From: Oscillospiraceae bacterium
GTDB taxonomy: Bacteria; Bacillota; Clostridia; Oscillospirales; Ruminococcaceae
NCBI GenBank assembly: GCA_029068025.1
Contig: JAIEDJ010000058.1
Location: 1 to 5,204, forward strand
Reading direction: 5' to 3'
Length of the DNA: 5,204 bases
Part shown: one piece after another, positions 1 to 5,106 of the stretch
How the letters are laid out: each line of letters opens with the position of its first letter
How positions within the stretch are numbered: position 1 is the first letter of the stretch
Translations under genes and position numbers: made by a program
The notes under the pieces: model-generated
The model's database searches: none
What the model saw: the letters and a program-made list of their open reading frames with translations, nothing else
What the model was told of the DNA's origin: nothing

Positions 1-50
1 GCACACTCCACTCCGCGCAAGCGCTCCGTTCCGTTTAGCAGCCAATTGAG
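1..50. repeat. 50-bp direct terminal repeat, left copy
   Basis: Bases 1-50 are identical to 5155-5204. The sequence is the loop and distal arm of repeat hairpin 1. The third instance, in R2 (3029-3078), differs at four of 50 positions, so perfect identity of the two ends is more than general family similarity. It suggests either that one locus was written at both ends or that the assembly broke at a repeat. Confidence 0.95.
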
Positions 51-109
51 AACCGGTCGAAAAAATTTTTTTGTTGTTTGGGAAATTTTTTCGACACTTT
101 TTGAAATTC
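1..109 (-). repeat. Structured intergenic repeat, copy R4 (left end, truncated by window)
   Basis: The copy begins inside hairpin 1 at the conserved core. The distal arm GCAGCCAATTGAG (38-50) is present and its partner lies beyond the edge. The ACCGG linker (52-56) and a complete hairpin 2 follow: 56-68 (GTCG, six A, TTT) with 83-95 (AAA, six T, CGAC). The outer arm TTTTGAAATTC is at 99-109. If the gene order is linear, this copy lies between the LysM gene and the next tail gene outside the window. Confidence 0.8.
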
Positions 110-123
110 ACTGCCCTATCGTT

Positions 124-290
124 CGTTGCTCTTGGCGCAAGCGTCCTTGCTGCGTAATTTAAACGTTGACCTTGGCTAAGAAGCCGCCTTTACAGCGTTG
201 ATCTTTGCGTAAGACCCTTTGCTGCAACATTTTAGAGTTGATCTTGGCAAAACGCGCCCTTGCCGCGCGTTTATTGCACGGATCTTGTCC
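124..290 (-). repeat. Tandem array of diverged ~32-43-bp hairpin units
   Basis: A diverged core, seen on the plus strand as CGTTGatCTTGGC, recurs at 124-136, 164-176, 196-208, 236-248 and, degraded, at 279-290. Spacings are 40, 32, 40 and 43. The spacers form small hairpins of unrelated sequence, for example GCAAG-CGTC-CTTGC (138-151), GGCT-AAGA-AGCC (174-185) and AAACGCGC..GCGCGTTT (250-272). The same core appears once after R1 (2979-2991) and twice after R2 (3152-3164, 3183-3195), so it is the tail part of the repeat element, here amplified. It fills the region between R4 and the LysM gene stop. No gene is seen there. Confidence 0.65.
247..272 (-). terminator. Weak terminator-like hairpin after the LysM gene
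   Basis: Starting 27 nt past the LysM gene stop, the transcript contains AAACGCGC-GGCAAGG-GCGCGTTTT, a perfect 8-bp stem with a 7-nt loop and a run of only four T. The T-run is short and the hairpin is also one member of the repeat array. Partial termination or 3'-end protection is possible but unproven. Confidence 0.3.
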
Positions 291-298
291 AACAACTG

Positions 299-994
299 TC
301 AATTATCAAGCGTCGGAATAGTGAGCACGTCCCCGACAAAGATCAGACATCTCGGACTTCGCCCCGCGAGTACGGACTTGTTAGCCTCATAGATCTTCTC
401 ATATAAATTCCCGTTTCCGTAGAATTTCTGTGCGATAAGCCACATACAGTCGCCCTTGACGACACGATATGTCTTGTTCTGCCCGACAGGCGCAGGCGAA
501 GACTCCGACGAGCGCGGCTGCACCGGAGTCGATACCGTTGAAGATCCGCTTCCGGAATCAATGGTGCAAACCTTTGTGCCATAGTCGCGGTATTGCCTGA
601 GCCGCACCGAAACGCGCACATCAAAGCCGTCGTTAGCGTTGTCCTCGATCTGATAATCCTCCAACGAGACCTTGATATTCGTGTTGTACAGCCGCTTTCC
701 GTCGGGAAATTGCCGCACGATGATAAATTGAAACGGCTTCTTTTCCAGCTTGAGCTTCTCGATCTGCTCAAGAAAGAACCCCGCACGCTCAAAGCCCGAC
801 TTATACACCGCAAACGGATACCGCGAGTTCGGCAGCAGCAGCGAAAAAGATATCTCAGACAGCCCGGCGTCCTTGAGAATATTGATCTCCCCGCCGTTCA
901 TCAGCACCATAGTCTTGTTTTTGTTCGAGACCTTGAGCTGTATCTTCTCGGGCGCTACAGGACACAGCATATTCCCCAGATACACATTATACAT
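299..994 (-). CDS. xkdP: LysM-domain baseplate/tail protein (XkdP type)
   Basis: Tail protein with a C-terminal peptidoglycan-binding LysM domain, placed after the tape measure as in PBSX xkdP. It is generally regarded as a tube-end or baseplate hub component. The product has 231 residues. The N-terminal domain (1-143) opens MYNVYLGNMLCPVAPEKIQL and includes NGGEINILKDAGLSEISF (33-50), YPFAVYKSGF (59-68), KKPFQFIIVR (85-94) and KVSLEDYQIEDNANDGFDV (108-126), ending RLRQYRDYGTK (131-141). All of these are family hallmarks. A Ser/Pro linker (146-172) leads to the LysM domain (about 175-228: TYRVVKGDCMWLIAQKFYGN, IYEANK, GDVLTIP). The ATG shares its A with the tape measure stop (TGATG), and GAGGGGG at 1011-1005 lies 10 nt upstream. 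There is no signal peptide, as expected for a virion protein assembled in the cytoplasm. The next gene of the operon would lie beyond the left edge. Confidence 0.94.
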   Translation of the reverse strand: MYNVYLGNMLCPVAPEKIQLKVSNKNKTMVLMNGGEINILKDAGLSEISFSLLLPNSRYPFAVYKSGFERAGFFLEQIEKLKLEKKPFQFIIVRQFPDGKRLYNTNIKVSLEDYQIEDNANDGFDVRVSVRLRQYRDYGTKVCTIDSGSGSSTVSTPVQPRSSESSPAPVGQNKTYRVVKGDCMWLIAQKFYGNGNLYEKIYEANKSVLAGRSPRCLIFVGDVLTIPTLDN

Positions 995-2232
995 CAGCTA
1001 TGCACCCCCTCTGCCGCGTTCTCCAGCGCTGTCTTAACGCCGCTCGCGAGATAGTCCACGATTCCGTCAAGATCCGCCGTTCCGCTCAGATTGTTGGTAA
1101 CGCCGCCCATCGAAACATTCACTTCAGCCGTAGTAAAACGGTTGATAACGTCCCTCGCCGCGATATCCCGCAAAAACTTCAGATCCTCGCCCGAGATCTC
1201 CGAAGCTGCGGCAGCCTTTCCCGTGTTTTCGCTTATTCCCGAAACGTCCGCCGAGATCTTATTGATATCGGTATTGCTGATCCGTGTGTTGGAGTAGCCG
1301 CCGGCAAACCTCATCAGAAAATCGCCTATCGCATACCCTGCGGCAAACGCTTCGTCATATGGAATATAGTTCCCGGCCGCCGCGCCGCCTGTAACGCTTC
1401 CCGCAATAAATATATCGTTCCACTCCGGCGGCAGCGATCCCGGAACGAAGGGATAAGCGCCTTTTTTGGGCTGATACATCGTCAAATACGGCAGCTTTTC
1501 AATAATCGGTGTAATATTCCCCGAAATGCCGTTTGCAAGGTTTATGGGATCACCGCCGACAAGCGAACCGCCCACAGTGCCAAAACCATTATTAAATAAA
1601 TTTCCGCCGAATACCGATCCGAAATTTTCCCGTACCGCTCCGATGACGGAAAACGCCGAGTTCCCGAACCATAATATCCGTGCCGCCGCCCTGCTCACTG
1701 GATCGTCCCACATCTGCCCGAAATCAGCCGCAAGCACTGCCGCCGAGCTTCCGATCACGGTCATGGTCTCCGCACAAAGATCACGCAGCCAAATCACAGA
1801 ATTCCCGACCGCCGCCAGAGTAACGGCGATCATTCCTCCGAGAACGCCGCCGAATGAAATCGTGATCTCATACACTCCGTTCGTATTGTCCGCAAGCGCC
1901 CCCACAGCGGCGCGAACCGCCTCGATCTCCGCGTAATACTGCCGAACGATTGCGATACCCCCGGCGATATCAAAAGAGATGTTTTCCGCGCTGCCCCCCT
2001 TGTCAGTTACTTCATGATGCGCCAAAAAATTATCTCCTCTGCCGCCGTCAATATTCGCTCCGAAAAAACCGCCGAGCGCCGCGCTTTCCATTATTGCGGA
2101 AAATTGCTCCGCACTCGACACAAGCCCGTAGTACGCCTCGGCGGCACGCTCCGCCGCTTCCGCGCCGCGCAAAAGACTATCCGCGTTCGCGGTACTCAGA
2201 AAACCTTCCGCCGCGTTATAGACCGCCGCCAA
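994..2232 (-). CDS. Tail tape measure protein (short form)
   Basis: Tape measure protein that occupies the tube lumen during assembly and sets tail length. The 412-residue product is Ala/Gly-rich. Helical residues 1-55 (AEAAERAAEAYYGLVSSAEQ) are followed by a helix near 90-115, a strongly hydrophobic stretch (about 118-149, GVYEITISFGGVLGGMIAVT onward) and another near 157-170. The C-terminal block SGEDLKFLRDIAARDVINRF TTAEV (347-371) with MGGVTNNL and DLDGIVDYLASGV (375-399) is what I recall as the conserved end of tape measures in clostridial contractile-tail phages. At 412 residues it is short for the family, and no long central coiled coil is visible. The start is a TTG at 2232, 4 nt after the preceding stop. 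An AAGGG (2248-2244) lies 11 nt upstream and GAGG only 2 nt upstream, so coupled translation is likely and the exact start is uncertain. The next in-frame ATG is at residue 48. The stop overlaps the LysM gene start. Confidence 0.85.
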   Translation of the reverse strand: MAAVYNAAEGFLSTANADSLLRGAEAAERAAEAYYGLVSSAEQFSAIMESAALGGFFGANIDGGRGDNFLAHHEVTDKGGSAENISFDIAGGIAIVRQYYAEIEAVRAAVGALADNTNGVYEITISFGGVLGGMIAVTLAAVGNSVIWLRDLCAETMTVIGSSAAVLAADFGQMWDDPVSRAAARILWFGNSAFSVIGAVRENFGSVFGGNLFNNGFGTVGGSLVGGDPINLANGISGNITPIIEKLPYLTMYQPKKGAYPFVPGSLPPEWNDIFIAGSVTGGAAAGNYIPYDEAFAAGYAIGDFLMRFAGGYSNTRISNTDINKISADVSGISENTGKAAAASEISGEDLKFLRDIAARDVINRFTTAEVNVSMGGVTNNLSGTADLDGIVDYLASGVKTALENAAEGVHS

Positions 2233-2236
2233 AACC

Positions 2237-2413
2237 TCACCCGCCCTTCGCCTTGTCTGCGGCAGCCCTCTCGTCCTCGATACGCTGCCGTATAGACGCT
2301 ATGACAAACGCCTTTTCGGCGTCGTCCAAAGCCGCAAATTCTCCCGGCAGCAAATGCAGACGCTGCAGCGCGAAATGCGCGTAACAGCTCTGCGCATCGC
2401 CGCCGGAGATCAT
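2237..2413 (-). CDS. Small second chaperone frame (T-like), possibly made by -1 frameshift from xkdN
   Basis: A 58-residue frame between the chaperone and tape measure genes. It begins MISGGDAQSCYAHFALQRLH, continues with LLPGEFAALDDAEKAFVIASI (residues 21-41) and ends in a charged helix (RQRIEDERAAADKAKGG, 42-58). The LPGEF..LD..EKAFVIA.I motif is one I recall from short proteins placed exactly here in clostridial phage tail operons. Two modes of expression fit the sequence. The first is a -1 slip at A AAA AAA (2419-2413), producing an XkdN fusion as with lambda G/GT. The second is independent initiation at the ATG that overlaps the upstream stop (ATGA), which has a GAGG at 2424-2421 and a 7-nt spacer. 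The GAGG could equally act as an internal stimulator of frameshifting. The frame stops 4 nt before the tape measure start. I am confident it is coding and less sure how it is translated. Confidence 0.8.
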   Translation of the reverse strand: MISGGDAQSCYAHFALQRLHLLPGEFAALDDAEKAFVIASIRQRIEDERAAADKAKGG

Positions 2414-2424
2414 TTTTTTGCCTC
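2410..2424 (-). other. Candidate -1 ribosomal frameshift site (A AAA AAA TGA)
   Basis: On the minus strand the chaperone gene ends GAG GCA AAA AAA TGA. The seven A residues (2419-2413) are in the X XXY YYZ phase required for tandem -1 slippage and are immediately followed by the zero-frame stop. After a slip the next codon is ATG, and 58 further codons are open, ending at 2237. A GAGG Shine-Dalgarno-like tetramer (2424-2421) lies just upstream, where bacterial frameshift stimulators are often found. The genomic position, between the tail tube and tape measure genes, is where tail chaperone frameshifts are conserved. I see no clear stimulatory hairpin downstream. Translation restart at the overlapping ATG is the competing explanation. 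Confidence 0.7.
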
Positions 2425-2841
2425 GTCCACCTTATCCTCAAACGTGCTGTCAAACCCGTTGAACCTCTGAACAAAAGCCGCGAATTCCTGATACTCCGCC
2501 GGATTATCCAGCATCTCCAAAACAAGCGCCTCGGGAGTCATCACCCCATAGCTGTCCTGAAGCTCCTTATCATACAAATTCGGTTCGACGACGGAAGCCG
2601 CCAGCAGCTTCGCCATATATCTGCGAACGTCCAGCTTTGGACGAACCGCCCACGGCTTGCCCTCCACCGGAACTTCCGTCATACACTCATCGCGGATCTG
2701 CTCGTTCTCCTTAGTGGAGATCGGTCTGATCGTCCACATCAGCGGCCTGCCGTCCTCGTCGACCAGCGACCGTGAAGCCGCATAACAAGTATTCTCACGG
2801 CGAACCTTATTCTTTTTCAAAAATCGTTCAAACTGTGACAT
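2410..2841 (-). CDS. xkdN: Tail assembly chaperone (XkdN type), upstream (G-like) frame
   Basis: Cytoplasmic, non-structural tail assembly chaperone expected to bind tape measure protein and tube subunits during tail building. The product has 143 residues, the size usual for XkdN-like proteins. Family features are an N-terminal FLKKNK (residues 7-12), a strand pair around DGRPLMWTIRPISTKENEQIR (30-50), RPKLDVRRYMAKLLAASVVEPNL (67-89), and the helical end PEALVLEMLDNPAEYQEFAAFVQRFNGF (103-130). It sits directly between tube and tape measure genes, the standard position for tail chaperones. The start at 2841 has AAGGAG with a 5-nt spacer, and the sequence just upstream of that site is the end of repeat R1. 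The gene ends GCA AAA AAA TGA, placing an in-phase A AAA AAA slippery heptamer on the stop codon. A -1 shift would add the 58 residues of the overlapping frame and give a product of about 201 residues. Confidence 0.92.
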   Translation of the reverse strand: MSQFERFLKKNKVRRENTCYAASRSLVDEDGRPLMWTIRPISTKENEQIRDECMTEVPVEGKPWAVRPKLDVRRYMAKLLAASVVEPNLYDKELQDSYGVMTPEALVLEMLDNPAEYQEFAAFVQRFNGFDSTFEDKVDEAKK

Positions 2842-2846
2842 CTTAA

Positions 2847-2852
2847 CTCCTT
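2847..2852 (-). promoter_or_regulatory. Shine-Dalgarno of xkdN, abutting repeat R1
   Basis: AAGGAG lies 5 nt before the chaperone ATG. The closing arm of the R1 outer stem (2871-2861 on the transcript) ends 8 nt upstream of it. Folding of R1 would therefore place a multi-branched structure directly against the ribosome landing site without covering it. Confidence 0.75.
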
Positions 2853-2860
2853 ATTTAAAA

Positions 2861-2999
2861 GAATTTCAAAATACACGTCACCACGGCACGCTCCGCGCTT
2901 CGCGCTGCGCTTAGCCGTGCTGACGGTACCGGACGAAATTAAAATTTCGCCCTTTTTGAAATTCCTGCACCTTTATAACGTTGCTCTTGCCTGTTGATT
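2861..2999 (-). repeat. Structured intergenic repeat, copy R1
   Basis: R1 is enclosed by an 11-bp perfect outer stem: GAATTTCAAAA (2861-2871) with TTTTGAAATTC (2954-2964). Inside are two hairpins joined by an ACCGG linker (2928-2932). Hairpin 1 pairs 2876-2887 (CGTCACCACGGC) with 2914-2925 (GCCGTGCTGACG), one mismatch in 12, and contains an inner GCGC-TTC-GCGC hairpin (2895-2905). Hairpin 2 is CGAAATT-AA-AATTTCG (2934-2949). A short tail, CTGCACCTTTATAACGTTGC (2964 onward), runs into copy R2. Compared with R2, hairpin sequences differ greatly while pairing is kept. R1 lies between the R2 copy and the chaperone gene's ribosome binding site. No ORF of note is present. Confidence 0.85.
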
Positions 3000-3004
3000 T
3001 TAAA

Positions 3005-3258
3005 AAATTTCAAAATTCTCAATTGGCGGCACACTACACTCCGCGCAAGCGCTCCGTTTCGTTTAGCCGTCAATTGAGAACCGGTCGAAAAAAATTTTTG
3101 TTATTTGTTAAATTTTTTTCGACACTTTTTGAAATTCCTGCACCATTATAACGTTGTTCTTAGCGCAAAAGCCTTAGCTGCGTGTTGATCACGCCGACTT
3201 AGCCGAAACCCCTTCCGCCAAGAGACAATCTAAACCAACCGCCGAAGGCGGCACCTTA
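3005..3258 (-). repeat. Structured intergenic repeat, copy R2, with tail units
   Basis: Same architecture as R1. The outer stem pairs AATTTCAAAA (3006-3015) with TTTTGAAATT (3127-3136). Hairpin 1 pairs 3018-3030 (CTCAATTGGCGGC) with 3066-3078 (GCCGTCAATTGAG), 12 of 13 pairs plus one G-T. Its loop region carries the conserved CACTCCGCGCAAGCGCTCCG core (3035-3054). An ACCGG linker follows (3080-3084). Hairpin 2 pairs 3084-3097 with 3110-3123 (GTCG, seven A, TTT against AAA, seven T, CGAC). The tail repeats the CTGCACC..TTATAACGTTG sequence of R1 and carries two tail-unit cores (3152-3164, 3183-3195). Together with R1 this accounts for nearly all of the roughly 450-bp gap between tube and chaperone genes. 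I see no gene in that gap. Confidence 0.85.
3239..3251 (-). terminator. G+C hairpin downstream of the tube gene (attenuator or 3'-stabiliser candidate)
   Basis: CCGCC-TTC-GGCGG forms a perfect 5-bp G+C stem starting 39 nt after the tube gene stop. The following GGTTGGTTTAG is a poor T-tract, so strong intrinsic termination is unlikely. Its position at the boundary between highly expressed sheath/tube genes and the low-copy chaperone gene would suit partial termination or protection of the sheath-tube mRNA 3' end. Confidence 0.3.
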
Positions 3259-3290
3259 ACCAGCTGCTAACAACTATTCTCTATCAACTA

Positions 3291-3764
3291 TCACAGCATA
3301 CCGTCAAGCAGCTCAAAGCGCTCGGGCATTGTGAAGTCCTCAAATGTTCCGTTGATCTCCTCGTCGAGATAATCGCCCTTCGCGTCGAACTTCGACAAAA
3401 TACCCCCGTCAATATTGCAGCCCGTATACACGATAGTCTGCCGCCCGGCGGCACTTGTGGGATCCTCGTTAGTCACCTGAATATCAAAATAAATATCCTC
3501 GCCCGAGTTTTTATACCTCAGCAGCAGATCACGGAAGATCGACTGATTATAATGACACTTCGCCTTGAATTTTCCGCTCCAGCCTGTCGCCTTGTTGCCC
3601 TCCGCTGTGCGCCCGAGGATAGGCACCTTCGTCTTCTTGCGCTCAAAGCTCGCCTCGAAATTGATCATCTGCATAAAATTGTAGCGGTTTCCGTCCACCG
3701 TGACGAAGCATTCCGCCAGCTTAGCGGAGATCGAATCCTTGGCGTTCATCGTAATATTAGCCAT
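3291..3764 (-). CDS. xkdM: Phage tail tube protein (XkdM type)
   Basis: Inner tail tube subunit that forms the hexameric rings enclosed by the sheath. The product has 157 residues, a normal size for the XkdM-like tube family. It opens with the family's usual MANITMNAKDSISAK and continues with CFVTVDGNRYNFMQMINFEA (residues 19-38), KKTKVPILGRT (43-53), a KATGWSGKFKAKCHYN block (58-73), and a DEEINGTFEDFTMPERF ending (134-150), which is the characteristic C-terminal strand of these proteins. The start is supported by AAGGAG at 3775-3770 with a 5-nt spacer. It lies 15 bp behind the sheath gene and is followed by a roughly 450-bp repeat-filled gap before the chaperone gene. That gap separates the two high-copy structural proteins from the low-copy assembly proteins. 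The assignment is confident from family resemblance and position. Confidence 0.95.
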   Translation of the reverse strand: MANITMNAKDSISAKLAECFVTVDGNRYNFMQMINFEASFERKKTKVPILGRTAEGNKATGWSGKFKAKCHYNQSIFRDLLLRYKNSGEDIYFDIQVTNEDPTSAAGRQTIVYTGCNIDGGILSKFDAKGDYLDEEINGTFEDFTMPERFELLDGML

Positions 3765-3779
3765 ACAAACTCCTTCCCC

Positions 3780-5084
3780 TTAATTGATCGTGACAGTCAT
3801 GTACAGCTTTGCCATAGCGTTGACCACCGTCACATAGTCCGTGACCACCACCGACTTCTTGCTGTCGCCCTGCTCGACCGAAACGTCGTCCTCCGAGAAG
3901 TCCTCGATAGCGCGGATATCCATAAGCTGCTTGTGGTGCTTGACGATATCCGACCAGAGCGAGATCCTTCCCGCCTTGTCGTTGGGAACGTTCCCCAGAT
4001 ACTTTGTGCTGAAAAGCACAGCGATGTCGTTTCCGATCTGATCAATAACGCGTATCGTCTGATTGTCCTTGAACAGCTCCCCCTTGGTATCCGAGACAGT
4101 CACCAGCGAGTTTATATCCTGGAGAACGCGCACCTCGCTCCCCACTCTGTGAAGAGTGAATTCCCCCGCGAGGATAGCCTTCTCAAGCTCGCTCTGCTTA
4201 TAGTCCACATTCGGCGAATACTCCCCGTCATAACGCTTGTTGAGCGCGGACCTGTTGACCGCGGTGCCCGCTGCCACGCCTGTTGCCCACGCCACAAGCG
4301 CCGCCTTGTTTTCGCTGTCGGAAACAGTGTTTTTCACGTTGATAACGCCCTCATAATCCGCCGCAAAATCGTGAACGACACACTGAAACTTCTTTCCCAC
4401 GTCGTCGCGCATTCTCTTGCAGAAGCTCACATAAAGCCGCTTCACAGCGTCGTCATCGGAAACGCACCCCAGCGCGTTAAAGCTGTAGTTTTCCAGCTTA
4501 TCGAGGAATCTCTGATGCGAATCCTCGCCGATACCGCCGTCCGTACCGCCGGAAAACGGCACAGAACCCGCCGCCAGCGTGCCGCTCTTCACAAATTCCA
4601 CGAGATCATTATCAACAAGCTCCTCTGCCGAGCCTACCGTCTGAACGTCCGCCACGGACGCGCCCATCAGCGTTGATACCTCAAACTTTCCGGGATCCGC
4701 CGCATTCGCCTTCACCGAGATACGCAGCTCGTTTCCCCTTGTCCCCGCGCACTTTGCCACACCGAGCGAGCACGAAGCCTTCGCGCCCTCCGCGTCGTCC
4801 AGACGATACGCCAGAACGGTTGTCGCGTTAAGGAACACCTCGCGCAGATCGCGCAGCTTATCGTCCGTATAAGCGCACCCGAAAATTTTCATCGAATCCT
4901 TCTGGAGATCCTCAGCCGAGATCTCCAATATCTTCCCGGACTCTCCCCAGCCGACCGCGAATCCGATAGCCGCCACACCCCTGCCTGAGAGAGAAGCGGA
5001 AGCGTTCGCCGCCGACACGAAATTGATATAAGCGCCGGGAAGCACCTTATTCTGAACCGTAAAGGTTCCGCCGCCCAAACCCAT
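3780..5084 (-). CDS. xkdK: Phage tail sheath protein (XkdK type)
   Basis: Contractile sheath subunit that stacks around the tail tube and shortens to drive the tube through the host envelope. The 434-residue product is close to the usual length of the Firmicutes XkdK-like sheaths. The N-terminus (GGGTF..QNKVLPGAYINFVSA) is the typical opening of this family. The C-terminal third carries its conserved core: NQTIRVIDQIGNDIA (residues 341-355), KYLGNVPNDKAGRISLW (361-377), an IVKHH-type helix (380-384), and VEQGDSKKSVVV followed by VTVVNAMAKLYMTV (403-431), which includes the terminal strand that in sheaths links neighbouring subunits. The ATG at 5084 is preceded by AAGGAGG with a 6-nt spacer, which fixes the start. 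The tube gene follows after 15 bp, as expected for a co-transcribed sheath-tube pair. There are six cysteines (70, 105, 112, 207, 222, 235); I attach no function to them. Identification is from recalled family resemblance and is strong. Whether the particle is a phage or a tailocin cannot be told from this gene. Confidence 0.96.
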   Translation of the reverse strand: MGLGGGTFTVQNKVLPGAYINFVSAANASASLSGRGVAAIGFAVGWGESGKILEISAEDLQKDSMKIFGCAYTDDKLRDLREVFLNATTVLAYRLDDAEGAKASCSLGVAKCAGTRGNELRISVKANAADPGKFEVSTLMGASVADVQTVGSAEELVDNDLVEFVKSGTLAAGSVPFSGGTDGGIGEDSHQRFLDKLENYSFNALGCVSDDDAVKRLYVSFCKRMRDDVGKKFQCVVHDFAADYEGVINVKNTVSDSENKAALVAWATGVAAGTAVNRSALNKRYDGEYSPNVDYKQSELEKAILAGEFTLHRVGSEVRVLQDINSLVTVSDTKGELFKDNQTIRVIDQIGNDIAVLFSTKYLGNVPNDKAGRISLWSDIVKHHKQLMDIRAIEDFSEDDVSVEQGDSKKSVVVTDYVTVVNAMAKLYMTVTIN

Positions 5085-5090
5085 AATCTA

Positions 5091-5097
5091 CCTCCTT
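5091..5097 (-). promoter_or_regulatory. Shine-Dalgarno of the sheath gene, abutting repeat sequence
   Basis: A full AAGGAGG sits 6 nt before the sheath ATG, the strongest ribosome binding site in the window and suitable for a high-copy structural protein. Immediately upstream on the transcript is the repeat-derived GAAATTATTTTAAAATAAGG-like junction (5112-5095). The repeat edge and the binding site are therefore contiguous. Confidence 0.8.
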
Positions 5098-5106
5098 ATT
5101 TTAAAT

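Noticed and set aside
124..290. CRISPR array
   Set aside because: The repeated core is only about 13 bases, diverged, and separated by hairpin-forming and partly related sequence. There is no 23-40-bp identical repeat and no cas gene.
1000..1599. Plus-strand ORFs opposite the tape measure gene, including the one extending to 2384
   Set aside because: Arg/Pro/Ser-rich translations typical of antisense shadows. The minus-strand gene has a recognisable conserved C-terminus and fits the operon.
2196..2525. Minus-strand ORF of 109 codons over the chaperone/tape junction
   Set aside because: It is in the wrong frame, Arg/Trp-rich, and overlaps both the chaperone gene and the 58-codon frame that carries the recognisable motif.
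3084..3123. A/T hairpin 2 as an intrinsic terminator
   Set aside because: The stem is almost all A-T and the base after it on the transcript is CGACCGG, not a T-run. It lacks the G+C stem and U-tract of a terminator.
2861..3137. Retron msr/msd or other reverse-transcriptase template
   Set aside because: The nested stems recall such RNAs, but there is no reverse transcriptase in the window and the element is repeated several times, which is not typical of retrons.
2861..3260. Insertion sequence with transposase
   Set aside because: No transposase-like ORF is present in either strand of the gap. At most these are non-autonomous, structure-forming repeats.
3552..4676. Long plus-strand ORF (374 codons) opposite the sheath and tube genes
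   Set aside because: It lies antisense to two well-recognised genes and has His/Arg/Val-rich shadow composition with no family resemblance and no ribosome binding site context. It is a product of the codon bias of the true strand.
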